Positions 17,489 through 26,062 of a stretch of DNA of 64,000 nt are shown one piece after another. A model generated the notes under the pieces. The model did no database searches. It saw nothing but the letters and a program-made list of their open reading frames with translations, and was not told the origin of the DNA. Made by a program: the position numbers and the translations under genes. Source of the DNA: Pigmentiphaga sp. Its GTDB lineage: Bacteria; Pseudomonadota; Gammaproteobacteria; Burkholderiales; Burkholderiaceae_B. Where the stretch lies: positions 1-64,000 of the forward strand of contig JALOAI010000001.1 in NCBI GenBank assembly GCA_023228945.1. Reading direction: 5' to 3'. The number at the start of each line of letters is the position of its first letter. The first letter of the stretch is position 1.

Positions 17489-17968
17489 ATGCATAACACT
17501 GAGTCCTACAGGCCAGGCCAGGCCGTCCGCATCATGAAAGAGGCGGGTCTGCAGGTGACGTTGCCACGCCTGGCGGTATGGATGGCGTTGGAGCGATCGG
17601 ATACCCCGCTACTGGTAAGGGATCTGCATCGCTATTTAGTGGTTACAGGTGCGTCCGTATCCCTGTCCTCTGTCTACACCGCCTTGAAGCGGTTGACAGC
17701 GGCCGGTCTGGTGGCGGTGCAAACCTTCGAAGGCGACAAAGCGCACTACACACTGATGTCACGTCGTATTCGTCATTGCATCGTGTGCGAAGACAGTGGT
17801 GAGGAACATTGGGTGGCCGGCCCCGGCCTGCACGATGTGATTGCCGATCTTTGTGAGGCGCATGGCTTTGATCTGTGTGACTACACGCTCTCGATACAGG
17901 CTCGACCTGTTGATGTGAAATCCTCCGATCAGCGCCAACCCGTTGTTGAGGGCGTCAGCGAAGGTTAG
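17489..17968 (+). CDS. Fur-family transcriptional regulator
   Basis: 159-aa winged-helix metalloregulator. Residues about 10-80 form the DNA-binding domain (MKEAGLQVTLPRLAVWMALE, then SLSSVYTALKRLTAAGLV). The dimerisation part contains HCIVCEDSGEEHW: the first Cys-X2-Cys pair usually continues to a second pair in Fur, but here the second CxxC is absent, so a structural zinc site may be lost. The ATG lies 4 bp after the DUF4198 stop with aagg just upstream. A cargo-borne Fur homologue could tune the ICE iron genes to the host's iron level, or sense another metal. Which metal cannot be decided from sequence. Confidence 0.85.
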   Translation: MHNTESYRPGQAVRIMKEAGLQVTLPRLAVWMALERSDTPLLVRDLHRYLVVTGASVSLSSVYTALKRLTAAGLVAVQTFEGDKAHYTLMSRRIRHCIVCEDSGEEHWVAGPGLHDVIADLCEAHGFDLCDYTLSIQARPVDVKSSDQRQPVVEGVSEG

Positions 17969-18026
17969 TGAGCGAGAAAGCGGGAACTGGCGATGTAGCG
18001 TTGTATTCATTTGGATGGGAGGACGT

Positions 18027-18971
18027 ATGGAGCTCCGACACCTTCGTTGCTTTCTGGCCGTGGCTGAAGAACTCCACTTTGCCCGGGCAGCAGAGCGACT
18101 GCACATCGAACAGTCGCCGCTGTCACGCACGATCAAGGAACTGGAAGAAGAATTGGGGGCACAGTTATTTGTCCGCACCAGCCGTAGTACGCGGCTGACT
18201 CGCGCAGGTAGGCTTTTTCTGGAACACGTACCTCGTGTTTTTACCGTATTGCAGCAAGCCCGCGATAGCGTTCAGGCAGCAGTCAACGGTTTTCATGGTC
18301 AGTTACGCATTGCGTTATCCGATGGCATCACACCTTCGCGCCTGCCTACCTTGCTGGCACTGTGCAGGCAAGAAGATCCTGAAGTCGAAATCCGCTTGTT
18401 CGAGGTGCCGTTGGCGCAGCAGATCAAAGGGCTGAACGATGATCTCTACGATGTGGGTTTTGCGCAGTCAGACGAGGTGGGAGAAAACCTGATCGCCGAA
18501 GCGATCTGGCACGACCCCTTGATGGTGGCCGTGCCGGCTCGGCACCCTCTTCTGGCGCACAAGCGGATTCCGTTGGACGAAGTGTTGCGCTATCCGCTGG
18601 TGTTATGTGACCCGCAGGTGTGCGAAGGCCATGCTCGCCAGATTGATCGGGTGTTGCGCCGCTCAGAGGTGGAACCGCTGATTACAGATCGCGTCTCTTC
18701 GTTTGATCTGATGATGGCACTCATTTCGGCTGGTTTTGCGCTGGGTCTGGCGGGTGCGCCGTATATCGCGGCAAGTCGTGAACCTGGCGTTGTGGCACGA
18801 CCGCTGGCGGGCCGCTCGCCTCTGCTGACCACCTATCTATTACGGCGCGAAGGGGAAGCGTCAGAAGCCGTATCTGGTTTCATTGAACGGGTGCAAGCCA
18901 TTGAATCAGCGGAAGGCTCCAGGCCCGAACCACCACGTGAACCCGATGTCGAGGAGGAAGTTGAATTATGA
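18027..18971 (+). CDS. LysR-type regulator of ICE transfer region
   Basis: 314-aa LysR protein with an N-terminal winged helix (MELRHLRCFLAVAEELHFAR, then AAERLHIEQSPLSRTIKELE) and a LysR substrate-binding domain from about residue 90. A tail of acidic residues ends the protein. The start at 18027 has a strong ribosome site, gggagg, 6 bases upstream. In Tn4371-type ICEs a LysR gene sits just before the traG-trb genes and is thought to regulate transfer; the same position here supports that role. The stop overlaps the start of the EexN gene. The effector is unknown. Confidence 0.85.
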   Translation: MELRHLRCFLAVAEELHFARAAERLHIEQSPLSRTIKELEEELGAQLFVRTSRSTRLTRAGRLFLEHVPRVFTVLQQARDSVQAAVNGFHGQLRIALSDGITPSRLPTLLALCRQEDPEVEIRLFEVPLAQQIKGLNDDLYDVGFAQSDEVGENLIAEAIWHDPLMVAVPARHPLLAHKRIPLDEVLRYPLVLCDPQVCEGHARQIDRVLRRSEVEPLITDRVSSFDLMMALISAGFALGLAGAPYIAASREPGVVARPLAGRSPLLTTYLLRREGEASEAVSGFIERVQAIESAEGSRPEPPREPDVEEEVEL

Positions 18972-19234
18972 AGCAAATTGCCTTTTTTCTGCTGATCATG
19001 GGGCTGGCCGCTTGCGGTCAATCGGAAACTCCCACATCCCAGCAGGATGTGCCCACCGTGGAGGAACTGGCTGCGAACCCTGAGCGGTTGAAGGAACTGC
19101 GCCAACAGTGCAAGACCGATCGCCCCAACATGGGCGACGTGCTGTGCAACCGCGTGGCCGAAGCGACGAACCGGCGCTTTTTCGGTGACGGTAAGGTGCC
19201 TTATACACCGCAGGAAACCTCGCCAAAGTTCTGA
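18968..19234 (+). CDS. EexN-family entry-exclusion lipoprotein
   Basis: 88-aa lipoprotein with a short signal segment and lipobox LAAC (Cys16). The mature part has the conserved spacing PTVEELAANPERLKELRQQC and the downstream CNRVAEATNRRFF of EexN proteins. EexN blocks redundant uptake of the same conjugative element by a cell that already carries it. It overlaps the LysR gene by four bases. In IncP plasmids the equivalent TrbK lies between trbJ and trbL, a position empty in this trb operon, so exclusion has moved here. A terminator follows before traG. Confidence 0.85.
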   Translation: MKQIAFFLLIMGLAACGQSETPTSQQDVPTVEELAANPERLKELRQQCKTDRPNMGDVLCNRVAEATNRRFFGDGKVPYTPQETSPKF

Positions 19235-19277
19235 TCGTCGGCAACTCGCCACATATTTCCGCTTTTTTTTGTTGACA

Positions 19278-19309
19278 CGCCGCTGCGCGCCCGCGCTTGC
19301 GGCGTTTTT
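19278..19309 (+). terminator. Rho-independent terminator after eexN
   Basis: Stem arms CGCCGC (19278-19283) and GCGGCG (19299-19304), with a GC-rich inner segment, are followed at once by TTTTT. It lies 43 bases after the EexN stop and separates the LysR-EexN unit from traG, which therefore needs its own promoter or read-through. Confidence 0.65.
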
Positions 19310-19469
19310 GTCGGTTTCGCCCCAACCTGAAACGATGCTTTTTACAACACCTTCATCCCGATAAAGGTCTTTGACCGGCACTGCTCAGACACCCATCCTC
19401 GTAGGGCAGGCACATCCATGTGCCGTCTTTTCACGGGGAATCAGCGCAGGAGACATCGGAGGCCAGGTT

Positions 19470-21470
19470 ATGCAAGGGACGAACGTGCTGTTCGGGCAGA
19501 TCGCCGTCGTATTCGGCATCGTGATCGCCGGTGTGTGGGGCGCCACACAATGGACAGCCGCCGCCCTGGGCTATCAGCTACGCCTTGGCTCGCCCTGGTT
19601 TGATTTCCACGGTACGCCGATCTATCACCCCTGGCGCCTGTTCGAGTGGTGGTTCTTCTTCGATGCTTATGCCCCCGAGGTCTTCAATGTTGGTGGCATG
19701 ATCGCTGGCGGCAGCGGCCTGATTGCCGTTGTGGTGGCTATCGGCATGTCGATCTGGCGCTCGCGTCAGGCGCGGCTGGTCACGACCTACGGTTCAGCGC
19801 GCTGGGCCGATAACAGCGACATCCGCGAAGCCAGGCTCACCCAACCGGTCGGCGTATTCCTGGGCCAGCACGAAGGGCAATACCTGCGTCACGAAGGCCC
19901 GGAGCACGTCCTTGCCTTCGCGCCCACACGCTCGGGCAAGGGTGTGGGCCTGGTAGTGCCCACCTTGCTCGCCTGGCCAGCGTCCGCCGTTATCCACGAT
20001 ATCAAGGGCGAGAACTGGCAAATCACCGCAGGCTGGCGCGCGCGTTTTTCGCACTGCCTTCTGTTCAACCCCACCGATGCACAATCAGCGGGCTATAACC
20101 CGCTGCTGGAAGTACGGCGCGGCGCGCATGAAGTACGCGACGTGCAAAACATCGCGGATATCCTGGTTGACCCCGAAGGAGCATTGGAGCGCCGCAACCA
20201 TTGGGAGAAGACCAGTCATGCGCTGTTGGTGGGCGCCATCCTGCATGTGCTCTATGCCGGCGAAGACAAGACGCTGCGCGGTGTGGCGAACTTCCTGTCC
20301 GACCCGGCATGCCCGTTCGAGCTGACCTTGCACCAGATGATGACGACGCAGCACCTGGGCGATACACCACATCCGGTGGTAGCGTCGGCTGCGCGTGAAG
20401 TGCTGAACAAGAGCGACAACGAGCGCTCGGGCGTGCTGTCCACTGCCATGTCGTTTCTGGGCTTATACCGTGACCCCACGGTGGCTGAAGTCACCTCGCG
20501 CTGCGATTGGCGCATCGCCGACCTAATTGCGTCCGAGCATCCGGTATCGCTGTATCTGGTGGTGCCGCCGTCCGACATCAGCCGCACCAAGCCGCTGATT
20601 CGTCTGATTCTCAACCAGATCGGCCGGCGTCTCACGGAATCGTTAGATGGTTCCGATGGGATCGAGCGTCGTCACAAGCTGCTGTTGATGCTCGACGAAT
20701 TTCCGGCGTTGGGTCGCCTGGATTTTTTCGAAACGGCGCTGGCCTTCATGGCGGGTTACGGCATCCGCAGTTTTCTCATCTCGCAGTCGCTCAACCAAAT
20801 CGACAAAGCCTACGGCCAGAACCACTCGATTCTGGACAACTGCCATGTGCGCGTCACCTTCGCCACCAACGATGAGCGCACGGCCAAGCGGATTTCCGAA
20901 ACCCTTGGCACCGCCACCGAACTGCGCGCCCAGCGCAACTATGCCGGCCATCGCCTTGCGCCCTGGCTGGGGCATCTGATGGTGTCGCGCCAGGAAACGG
21001 CGCGGCCACTGCTGACCCCCGGCGAAGTCATGCAGCTTCCGCCGGATGAGGCGGTGGTGATGGTGTCCAGCGTGGCGCCGATCAAGGCCAAGAAGCTGCG
21101 CTACTACCTGGATGCCAATTTCAAGCACCGCGTGCTGTCCCCGCCTGTGTTCGCCGCTGGGCGCTATGCGGACGCGCCGCCAGCCCGTCCCGACGATTGG
21201 AGTGCTCTGACGATTCCGGCTGTTCCCGTTGCACCCGCCTCGGCGGATAGCGGTGGAATGACGGGCGCTGCCGACGATGGCGGCCCGCGCCATCAGCCCG
21301 AGCTTGCGCAGGCCGTCGCCTACAACCCGCAGCCGGAATACCTGGCCAGCGACCTGGCGCTACTTGATGACGACGATCTGCCGCCCATTCTTCCCAGCCA
21401 GCTTGATCCCGCCATGCAGCGCGTGGCGCGGCTGGCTGCCCTCGACCCTGATGACGGAATCCAGCTATGA
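19470..21470 (+). CDS. traG: TraG/VirD4 type IV coupling protein
   Basis: ATPase that links the relaxase-DNA complex to the type IV secretion channel at the inner membrane. The 666-aa form starts at the ATG at 19470, with ggagg 7 bases upstream; an earlier in-frame ATG at 19371 lacks such a site. Two N-terminal membrane helices (about 6-26 and 75-95) precede the cytoplasmic motor. Walker A is in APTRSGKGVGLVVPTLLAWP and Walker B in LLLMLDEFPALG. The all-alpha domain and a Pro/Asp-rich tail follow. The stop overlaps the RHH gene start, beginning the ATGA-linked traG-trb operon. Confidence 0.93.
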   Translation: MQGTNVLFGQIAVVFGIVIAGVWGATQWTAAALGYQLRLGSPWFDFHGTPIYHPWRLFEWWFFFDAYAPEVFNVGGMIAGGSGLIAVVVAIGMSIWRSRQARLVTTYGSARWADNSDIREARLTQPVGVFLGQHEGQYLRHEGPEHVLAFAPTRSGKGVGLVVPTLLAWPASAVIHDIKGENWQITAGWRARFSHCLLFNPTDAQSAGYNPLLEVRRGAHEVRDVQNIADILVDPEGALERRNHWEKTSHALLVGAILHVLYAGEDKTLRGVANFLSDPACPFELTLHQMMTTQHLGDTPHPVVASAAREVLNKSDNERSGVLSTAMSFLGLYRDPTVAEVTSRCDWRIADLIASEHPVSLYLVVPPSDISRTKPLIRLILNQIGRRLTESLDGSDGIERRHKLLLMLDEFPALGRLDFFETALAFMAGYGIRSFLISQSLNQIDKAYGQNHSILDNCHVRVTFATNDERTAKRISETLGTATELRAQRNYAGHRLAPWLGHLMVSRQETARPLLTPGEVMQLPPDEAVVMVSSVAPIKAKKLRYYLDANFKHRVLSPPVFAAGRYADAPPARPDDWSALTIPAVPVAPASADSGGMTGAADDGGPRHQPELAQAVAYNPQPEYLASDLALLDDDDLPPILPSQLDPAMQRVARLAALDPDDGIQL

Positions 21471-21931
21471 GCCGATATCGCCTGAATCTCTTTATCCATC
21501 CTGAGCATGCCAAGCGCCTGGACGAACTGGCTGCCAAGAAAGGGGTTTCCAAATCTTCCATTGTGGCGGCGGCGCTGGCATCCTGGCTCTCGCCCGATGC
21601 GGGCGACCAGCGCGAAGCGGCGATGGCCAAGCGGCTGGATCGGCTGTCACGCCAGTTCGAGCGTCTGGAACGTGACCAGAACATCCAGATCGAAACGCTG
21701 GCGCTGTTTGTGCGCTATTACCTGACAGTCAGTACGCCGGTTCCCGAAGCCCATCAGGATGCCGCCCGCGCCCAGGGCAAGGCGCGCTTTGAGCAATTCG
21801 TCGAACAGCTTGGCCGCCACCTGTTGCGTGGTCGCAGCCTGGTGCGTGATGTGGTGGAGGAGCTGCACCCCGAGCCGGTACGGATGGACGACGCGCCAGC
21901 GCATTTCGAAGCGCAGGAGCGTGTCTCATGA
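21467..21931 (+). CDS. Ribbon-helix-helix (CopG-like) protein of the trb operon
   Basis: 154-aa protein. Residues 1-45 (MSRYRLNLFIHPEHAKRLDE, followed by LAAKKGVSKSSIVAAALASW) form a ribbon-helix-helix DNA-binding motif. The remainder is helical with a likely coiled coil around residues 55-80 (AKRLDRLSRQFERLERDQ). Tn4371-ICEs have such a CopG-type gene between traG and trbB. It may autoregulate the transfer operon or act in the relaxosome; the role is inferred. It overlaps both traG and trbB by ATGA junctions. Confidence 0.8.
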   Translation: MSRYRLNLFIHPEHAKRLDELAAKKGVSKSSIVAAALASWLSPDAGDQREAAMAKRLDRLSRQFERLERDQNIQIETLALFVRYYLTVSTPVPEAHQDAARAQGKARFEQFVEQLGRHLLRGRSLVRDVVEELHPEPVRMDDAPAHFEAQERVS

Positions 21932-22956
21932 GCGCCGTTCCGAAGTCTTCTTTGTCCACCTCATTGGATCGCCGCATCCAGATGCTGCGCACGGCGATGG
22001 GGCCGCTGATCGCCGCCGCGCTGGAAGACCCCGACGTGGTGGAAATCATGCTCAATCCCGATCGCACCCTTTGGGTGGATCGCTTGTCGTCTGGCCGCTC
22101 ACCCTTGGGCGTCGAACTGTCCGAAGCCGATGGCGAGCGCATCATCCGTCTGGTCGCCGCCCACGTCGGCGCGGAAGTCCATCGCGGTCAGCCGCTGCTG
22201 ACGGCTGAATTGCCCGAGACGGGCGAACGCTTCGAGGGCATCTTGCCACCTGCCGCACCCGGTCCGGCCTTTGCGCTGCGCAAGCGGGCCGTGAGCATCA
22301 TCAGCCTGGATCGCTACGTGGCCGACGGCATCCTGACCACTAATCAGGCCGACTTTCTGAAGCTTGCGGTACACGAGCGGCAGAACATCCTGATCGCTGG
22401 CGGCACCAGTACCGGCAAGACCACGCTTGCCAATGCCTTGTTGGCCGAGATCGCCGCTACGGGCGACCGCGTGCTGGTGCTCGAAGACACCATTGAACTG
22501 CAATGCGCGGCCCGCGACCACGTACCGCTGCGCACCCGTGCGGGCGTCGTGTCAATGCAGGAGCTGGTGCGCGCCACCATGCGCCTGCGCCCCGATCGCG
22601 TCATCGTCGGTGAAGTGCGCGGCGGCGAAGCCCTGGATCTCATCAAGGTCTGGGGTACCGGACACCCTGGCGGTATCGCCACCATCCACGCCGGTTCCGC
22701 CCTGGGCGCGTTACTGCGCCTGGAACAACTGATTCTGGAAGTGGCGGTGAACCCGCCCCGCGCCCTGATCGCCGAGGCGGTCAACGTCGTGATCTATATC
22801 GCCGGGCGCGGGCACAAGCGCCGCATCGAAAGCATTGCCCGCGTCGTCGGCTTTGACGGCACAGGCTACCAATTGGCCGATGCACTGGACGCACCGCTTT
22901 CCGAGTCGCCGCCGCTTCCTTCCCCATCCCCTGACCCTGCTGGAGACTTGCCATGA
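21928..22956 (+). CDS. trbB: TrbB/VirB11 secretion ATPase
   Basis: Hexameric cytoplasmic ATPase of the conjugative type IV secretion system, needed for pilus assembly and substrate passage. The 342-aa protein has Walker A in AGGTSTGKTTLANALL, an Asp box VLEDTIELQC, Walker B RVIVGEVRGGEALDLIKVWG and a His box GHPGGIATIHAGS, all typical of the VirB11/PulE group. The C-terminal 25 residues are Pro/Ser-rich and probably disordered. It overlaps trbC by an ATGA junction. Length and motifs fit IncP TrbB closely. Confidence 0.95.
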   Translation: MSAVPKSSLSTSLDRRIQMLRTAMGPLIAAALEDPDVVEIMLNPDRTLWVDRLSSGRSPLGVELSEADGERIIRLVAAHVGAEVHRGQPLLTAELPETGERFEGILPPAAPGPAFALRKRAVSIISLDRYVADGILTTNQADFLKLAVHERQNILIAGGTSTGKTTLANALLAEIAATGDRVLVLEDTIELQCAARDHVPLRTRAGVVSMQELVRATMRLRPDRVIVGEVRGGEALDLIKVWGTGHPGGIATIHAGSALGALLRLEQLILEVAVNPPRALIAEAVNVVIYIAGRGHKRRIESIARVVGFDGTGYQLADALDAPLSESPPLPSPSPDPAGDLP

Positions 22957-23330
22957 CGTACGCTGACGCTTTCCGCTTTTCTGTAAACCCGCCTTTCAGT
23001 CTCGCACGGCTGCGAGTTTTGGTTCGGGCTGCCGGACAGGGGCTGTTGCTGGCCGCTTTGATGCTGCTGGCGGCTGGTGCAGCGCACGCCGCCGGTTCCG
23101 CGATGCCCTGGGAAGGCCCGCTGCAATCCATCCTGGAGTCCATTCAAGGACCCGTGGCGCGCATTGTCGCGGTCATCATCATTATCGCCACGGGTCTGGC
23201 ACTGGCCTTTGGTGATACCAGCGGGGGCTTTCGCAAGTTGATCCAGATCGTCTTTGGCCTGTCCATCGCCTTTGCCGCGTCCTCGTTCTTTCTGTCGTTC
23301 TTCAGCTTCTCAGGCGGGGCCGTCGTATGA
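22953..23330 (+). CDS. trbC: TrbC/VirB2 conjugative pilin
   Basis: 125-aa pilin precursor. A long leader with a hydrophobic core (LLLAALMLLAAGAAHAAG) ends at a likely signal-peptidase site after AHA, leaving a mature pilin of about 75 residues. Two membrane helices flank a short cytoplasmic loop (VARIVAVIIIIATGLALAFG and KLIQIVFGLSIAFAASSFF), as in VirB2/TrbC. In IncP plasmids TrbC is cyclised by TraF; no TraF-like peptidase is in this window. Overlaps its neighbours by ATGA junctions. Confidence 0.9.
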   Translation: MTYADAFRFSVNPPFSLARLRVLVRAAGQGLLLAALMLLAAGAAHAAGSAMPWEGPLQSILESIQGPVARIVAVIIIIATGLALAFGDTSGGFRKLIQIVFGLSIAFAASSFFLSFFSFSGGAVV

Positions 23331-23599
23331 GCGCCGCCGACACCTTCACTGCCGGGTTTGAGGTGCCACTGCATCGCTCGCTGACCGAACCCATTCTGCT
23401 GGGTGGTGCGCCCCGCACCGTGGCGATTGCCAACGGCACGCTGGCCGCCGCCGTCGGATTGGGACTGCAACTGTGGATTCCCGGCGTGGTGTTGTGGATC
23501 GCCGGCCATTCGCTGGCGGTATGGGGCGCGCGTGTCGATCCGCAGTTCATGCAGGTCTTCGCCCGCCACATCAAACACAAGCCGCTGCTGGACGTGTGA
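23327..23599 (+). CDS. trbD: TrbD/VirB3 inner-membrane protein
   Basis: 90-aa protein with one or two hydrophobic helices (GTLAAAVGLGLQLWIPGVVL and continuing) between short polar ends. Its N-terminus FEVPLHRSLTEPILLGGAPR is the conserved cytoplasmic lead-in of VirB3/TrbD proteins. It works with the VirB4-type ATPase TrbE in assembling the secretion channel. The gene lies between trbC (4-bp overlap) and trbE (12-bp gap). Confidence 0.92.
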   Translation: MSAADTFTAGFEVPLHRSLTEPILLGGAPRTVAIANGTLAAAVGLGLQLWIPGVVLWIAGHSLAVWGARVDPQFMQVFARHIKHKPLLDV

Positions 23600-23611
23600 G
23601 GGGATGACGTC

Positions 23612-26062
23612 ATGCTAAACCTTGCCGAATACCGCCAGCGGCCCGCGTTACTGGCTGACTGGCTACCCTGGGCCGGATTGATTGCACCGGGCGTGGTGCT
23701 GAACAAGGATGGTTCCTTTCAGCGTACGGCGCGCTTTCGCGGGCCGGATCTGGACAGCGCGACACAAGGCGAACTGATCGCCACCTCGGCACGTTTGAAC
23801 AACGCACTGCGCCGCCTGGGCTCAGGCTGGGCACTGTTCATCGAAGCCGAACGCCAGGCGGCGGCGGACTATCCACGCTCCGATTTTCCCGAACCGCTGT
23901 CCTGGCTGGTGGACGAGGAACGCCGCGCCGCGTTTGAAGCGTCAAGCAGCCACTTCGAGAGCAGCTATCACCTGACGCTGGCCTACCTGCCGCCGGAAGA
24001 ATCCCGCGCCCGCGCCGCCAAGCTCTTGTACGAGAACGCGCCCGGCGATGGCGTGGATTGGCAGGGACGGCTGGGAGCCTTTGTCGCGGAAACCGACCGC
24101 GTGTTCGACTTACTCGATGGCGTGATGCCGGAAATTGCCTGGCTGGATGACGGCCAGACCTTGACCTATCTGCACGCCACCATCTCGACACGGCGTTACC
24201 GCGTCGGCGTGCCCGACGTGCCGTTTCACATCGACGCGCTGCTGAGCGATTGCGCGCTGGTAGGCGGCCTGGCGCCCACGCTGGGCGAGGCGCACCTGCG
24301 GGTGGTGTCGGTGCGGGGTTTTCCGACCTCGACGTGGCCAGGGCTGCTGGATGATCTGAACCGCCTTGGTTTTGCCTATCGCTGGAGTACGCGCTTCATC
24401 TGTATGGACAAGGCCGAAGCGGAAAAAGAACTGACCCGCCTGCGCCGTCAGTGGTTTGCGAAAAGAAAGAACGTGGTCGCACTGCTGCGCGAAACCATCT
24501 TTCAGCAAGAGTCGCCGCTGGTTGATACCGATGCCAGCAACAAGGCCGTCGATGCGGATGCCGCCTTGCAGGCGCTGGGCAGTGATCAGGTGGCCTTTGG
24601 CTACCTCACTGCCACGGTAACGGTACTGGATACCGACCCGGCCACGGCCGATGAAAAACAACGTCTGGTGGAGCGCGTCATTCAGGGCCGGGGCTTTGTC
24701 ACCATTCCCGAAACGCTCAACGCCGTCGATGCCTGGCTGTCGTCCATTCCCGGCAATGCCTACGCCAACGTGCGCCAGCCCATTGTGTCGACATTGAATC
24801 TCGCGCACATGATGCCGGTCTCAGCGGTGTGGGCCGGGCCGCAGGAGAACAAGCACCTGGACGGCCCGCCGCTGATCGTGACCCGCACTGATGGCGCCAC
24901 GCCGTTTCGGCTGGTGACGCACATCGGCGATGTGGGGCATACCCTGGTGGTGGGGCCGACCGGCATGGGTAAATCGGTGCTGCTGGCGACGCTCGCCTTG
25001 CAGTTTCGCCGCTATCGCGGCTCGCGCATTCTCGCTTTCGACATGGGCCGCTCCATGCGCGCCACCATCCTGGGGCTCGGCGGCGAGCACTATGACCTGG
25101 GTCATGACGGCGAGATTGCCTTTCAGCCGCTGGCGCGTATCGACGCCGAAAGCGACCGCACCTGGGCGGCGGAGTGGCTGGAAGGCCGATTGCGACACGA
25201 GGGCGTGGCCGTCGGCCCCGATGAAAAAGCCGCCATCTGGTCTGCGCTGGGCAGTCTTGCGGGCGCGCCGGTGGAGCAGCGCACCATGACGGGTCTGTCG
25301 GTGCTGCTGCAATCGAACGCGCTGCGCCAGGCGCTCGCACCCTATGTGCTGGGCGGCGCCCACGGCAAACTGCTGGACGCCGATCACGACCGACTGGGCA
25401 TGGCGGACGTGCAGTGCTTCGAGATGGAAGAGCTGATGGCCAGCCGCGCAGCGGTGCTGGCCGTGCTCGGTTATCTGTTCGCCCGCTTTGATGAGCGCTT
25501 CGACGGTGCGCCCACGCTGCTGATTCTGGACGAATCTTGGCTGTTTCTGGATGACCCGGTGTTTGCCGCCCGCATCCGCCAATGGCTCAAGACCCTGCGC
25601 AAGAAGAATGTCAGCGTCATCTTCGCCACGCAATCGCTGGCCGACATCAAGGAGTCGAGCATTGCGCCCGCGATCATCGAAAGCTGCGCGAGCCGCATTT
25701 TCCTACCCAACCCACAGGCGAGCGAGCCCCAGATCAGGACGATCTACGAAGGCTTCGGTCTGAACGCGCGCCAGATCGAGATTGTCGCCACCGCCGAACC
25801 CAAGCGTGACTACTACTACCAGTCGCGGCTGGGCAATCGCGTGTTCGATCTTGACCTGGGGCCAGCGACGTTGGCTTTTGCGGGGGCGTCCTCGCCGCAA
25901 GACCAGCGCGACATGGATCGTGTGCTGGCAAACGATGGAGCCCCAGGCTTTGCGGGTGCGTGGCTGCGTCATTGCGGTCTGGATTGGGCGGCTGACCTCC
26001 TGCCGTCCGCGCCAGTGGCGGCTTCCTTCCTCAATGCTCAACCGCTGGAGATTTCCCCATGA
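23612..26062 (+). CDS. trbE: TrbE/VirB4 secretion ATPase
   Basis: 816-aa AAA-type ATPase, the largest motor of the type IV secretion system, acting at the inner membrane in pilus assembly and DNA transfer. The N-terminal half (about 1-410) is the CagE/TrbE/VirB domain. The C-terminal motor has Walker A VVGPTGMGKSVLLATLA (about residue 447) and Walker B LLILDESWLFLDDP, followed by the conserved FATQSLADI segment. It starts 12 bp after trbD and overlaps trbJ by ATGA. No frameshift or missing motif is seen. Confidence 0.95.
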   Translation: MLNLAEYRQRPALLADWLPWAGLIAPGVVLNKDGSFQRTARFRGPDLDSATQGELIATSARLNNALRRLGSGWALFIEAERQAAADYPRSDFPEPLSWLVDEERRAAFEASSSHFESSYHLTLAYLPPEESRARAAKLLYENAPGDGVDWQGRLGAFVAETDRVFDLLDGVMPEIAWLDDGQTLTYLHATISTRRYRVGVPDVPFHIDALLSDCALVGGLAPTLGEAHLRVVSVRGFPTSTWPGLLDDLNRLGFAYRWSTRFICMDKAEAEKELTRLRRQWFAKRKNVVALLRETIFQQESPLVDTDASNKAVDADAALQALGSDQVAFGYLTATVTVLDTDPATADEKQRLVERVIQGRGFVTIPETLNAVDAWLSSIPGNAYANVRQPIVSTLNLAHMMPVSAVWAGPQENKHLDGPPLIVTRTDGATPFRLVTHIGDVGHTLVVGPTGMGKSVLLATLALQFRRYRGSRILAFDMGRSMRATILGLGGEHYDLGHDGEIAFQPLARIDAESDRTWAAEWLEGRLRHEGVAVGPDEKAAIWSALGSLAGAPVEQRTMTGLSVLLQSNALRQALAPYVLGGAHGKLLDADHDRLGMADVQCFEMEELMASRAAVLAVLGYLFARFDERFDGAPTLLILDESWLFLDDPVFAARIRQWLKTLRKKNVSVIFATQSLADIKESSIAPAIIESCASRIFLPNPQASEPQIRTIYEGFGLNARQIEIVATAEPKRDYYYQSRLGNRVFDLDLGPATLAFAGASSPQDQRDMDRVLANDGAPGFAGAWLRHCGLDWAADLLPSAPVAASFLNAQPLEISP

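Noticed and set aside
19371..19469. Upstream in-frame start for traG
   Set aside because: It has no ribosome site and would add 33 residues before the first membrane helix; the ATG at 19470 has ggagg at proper spacing.
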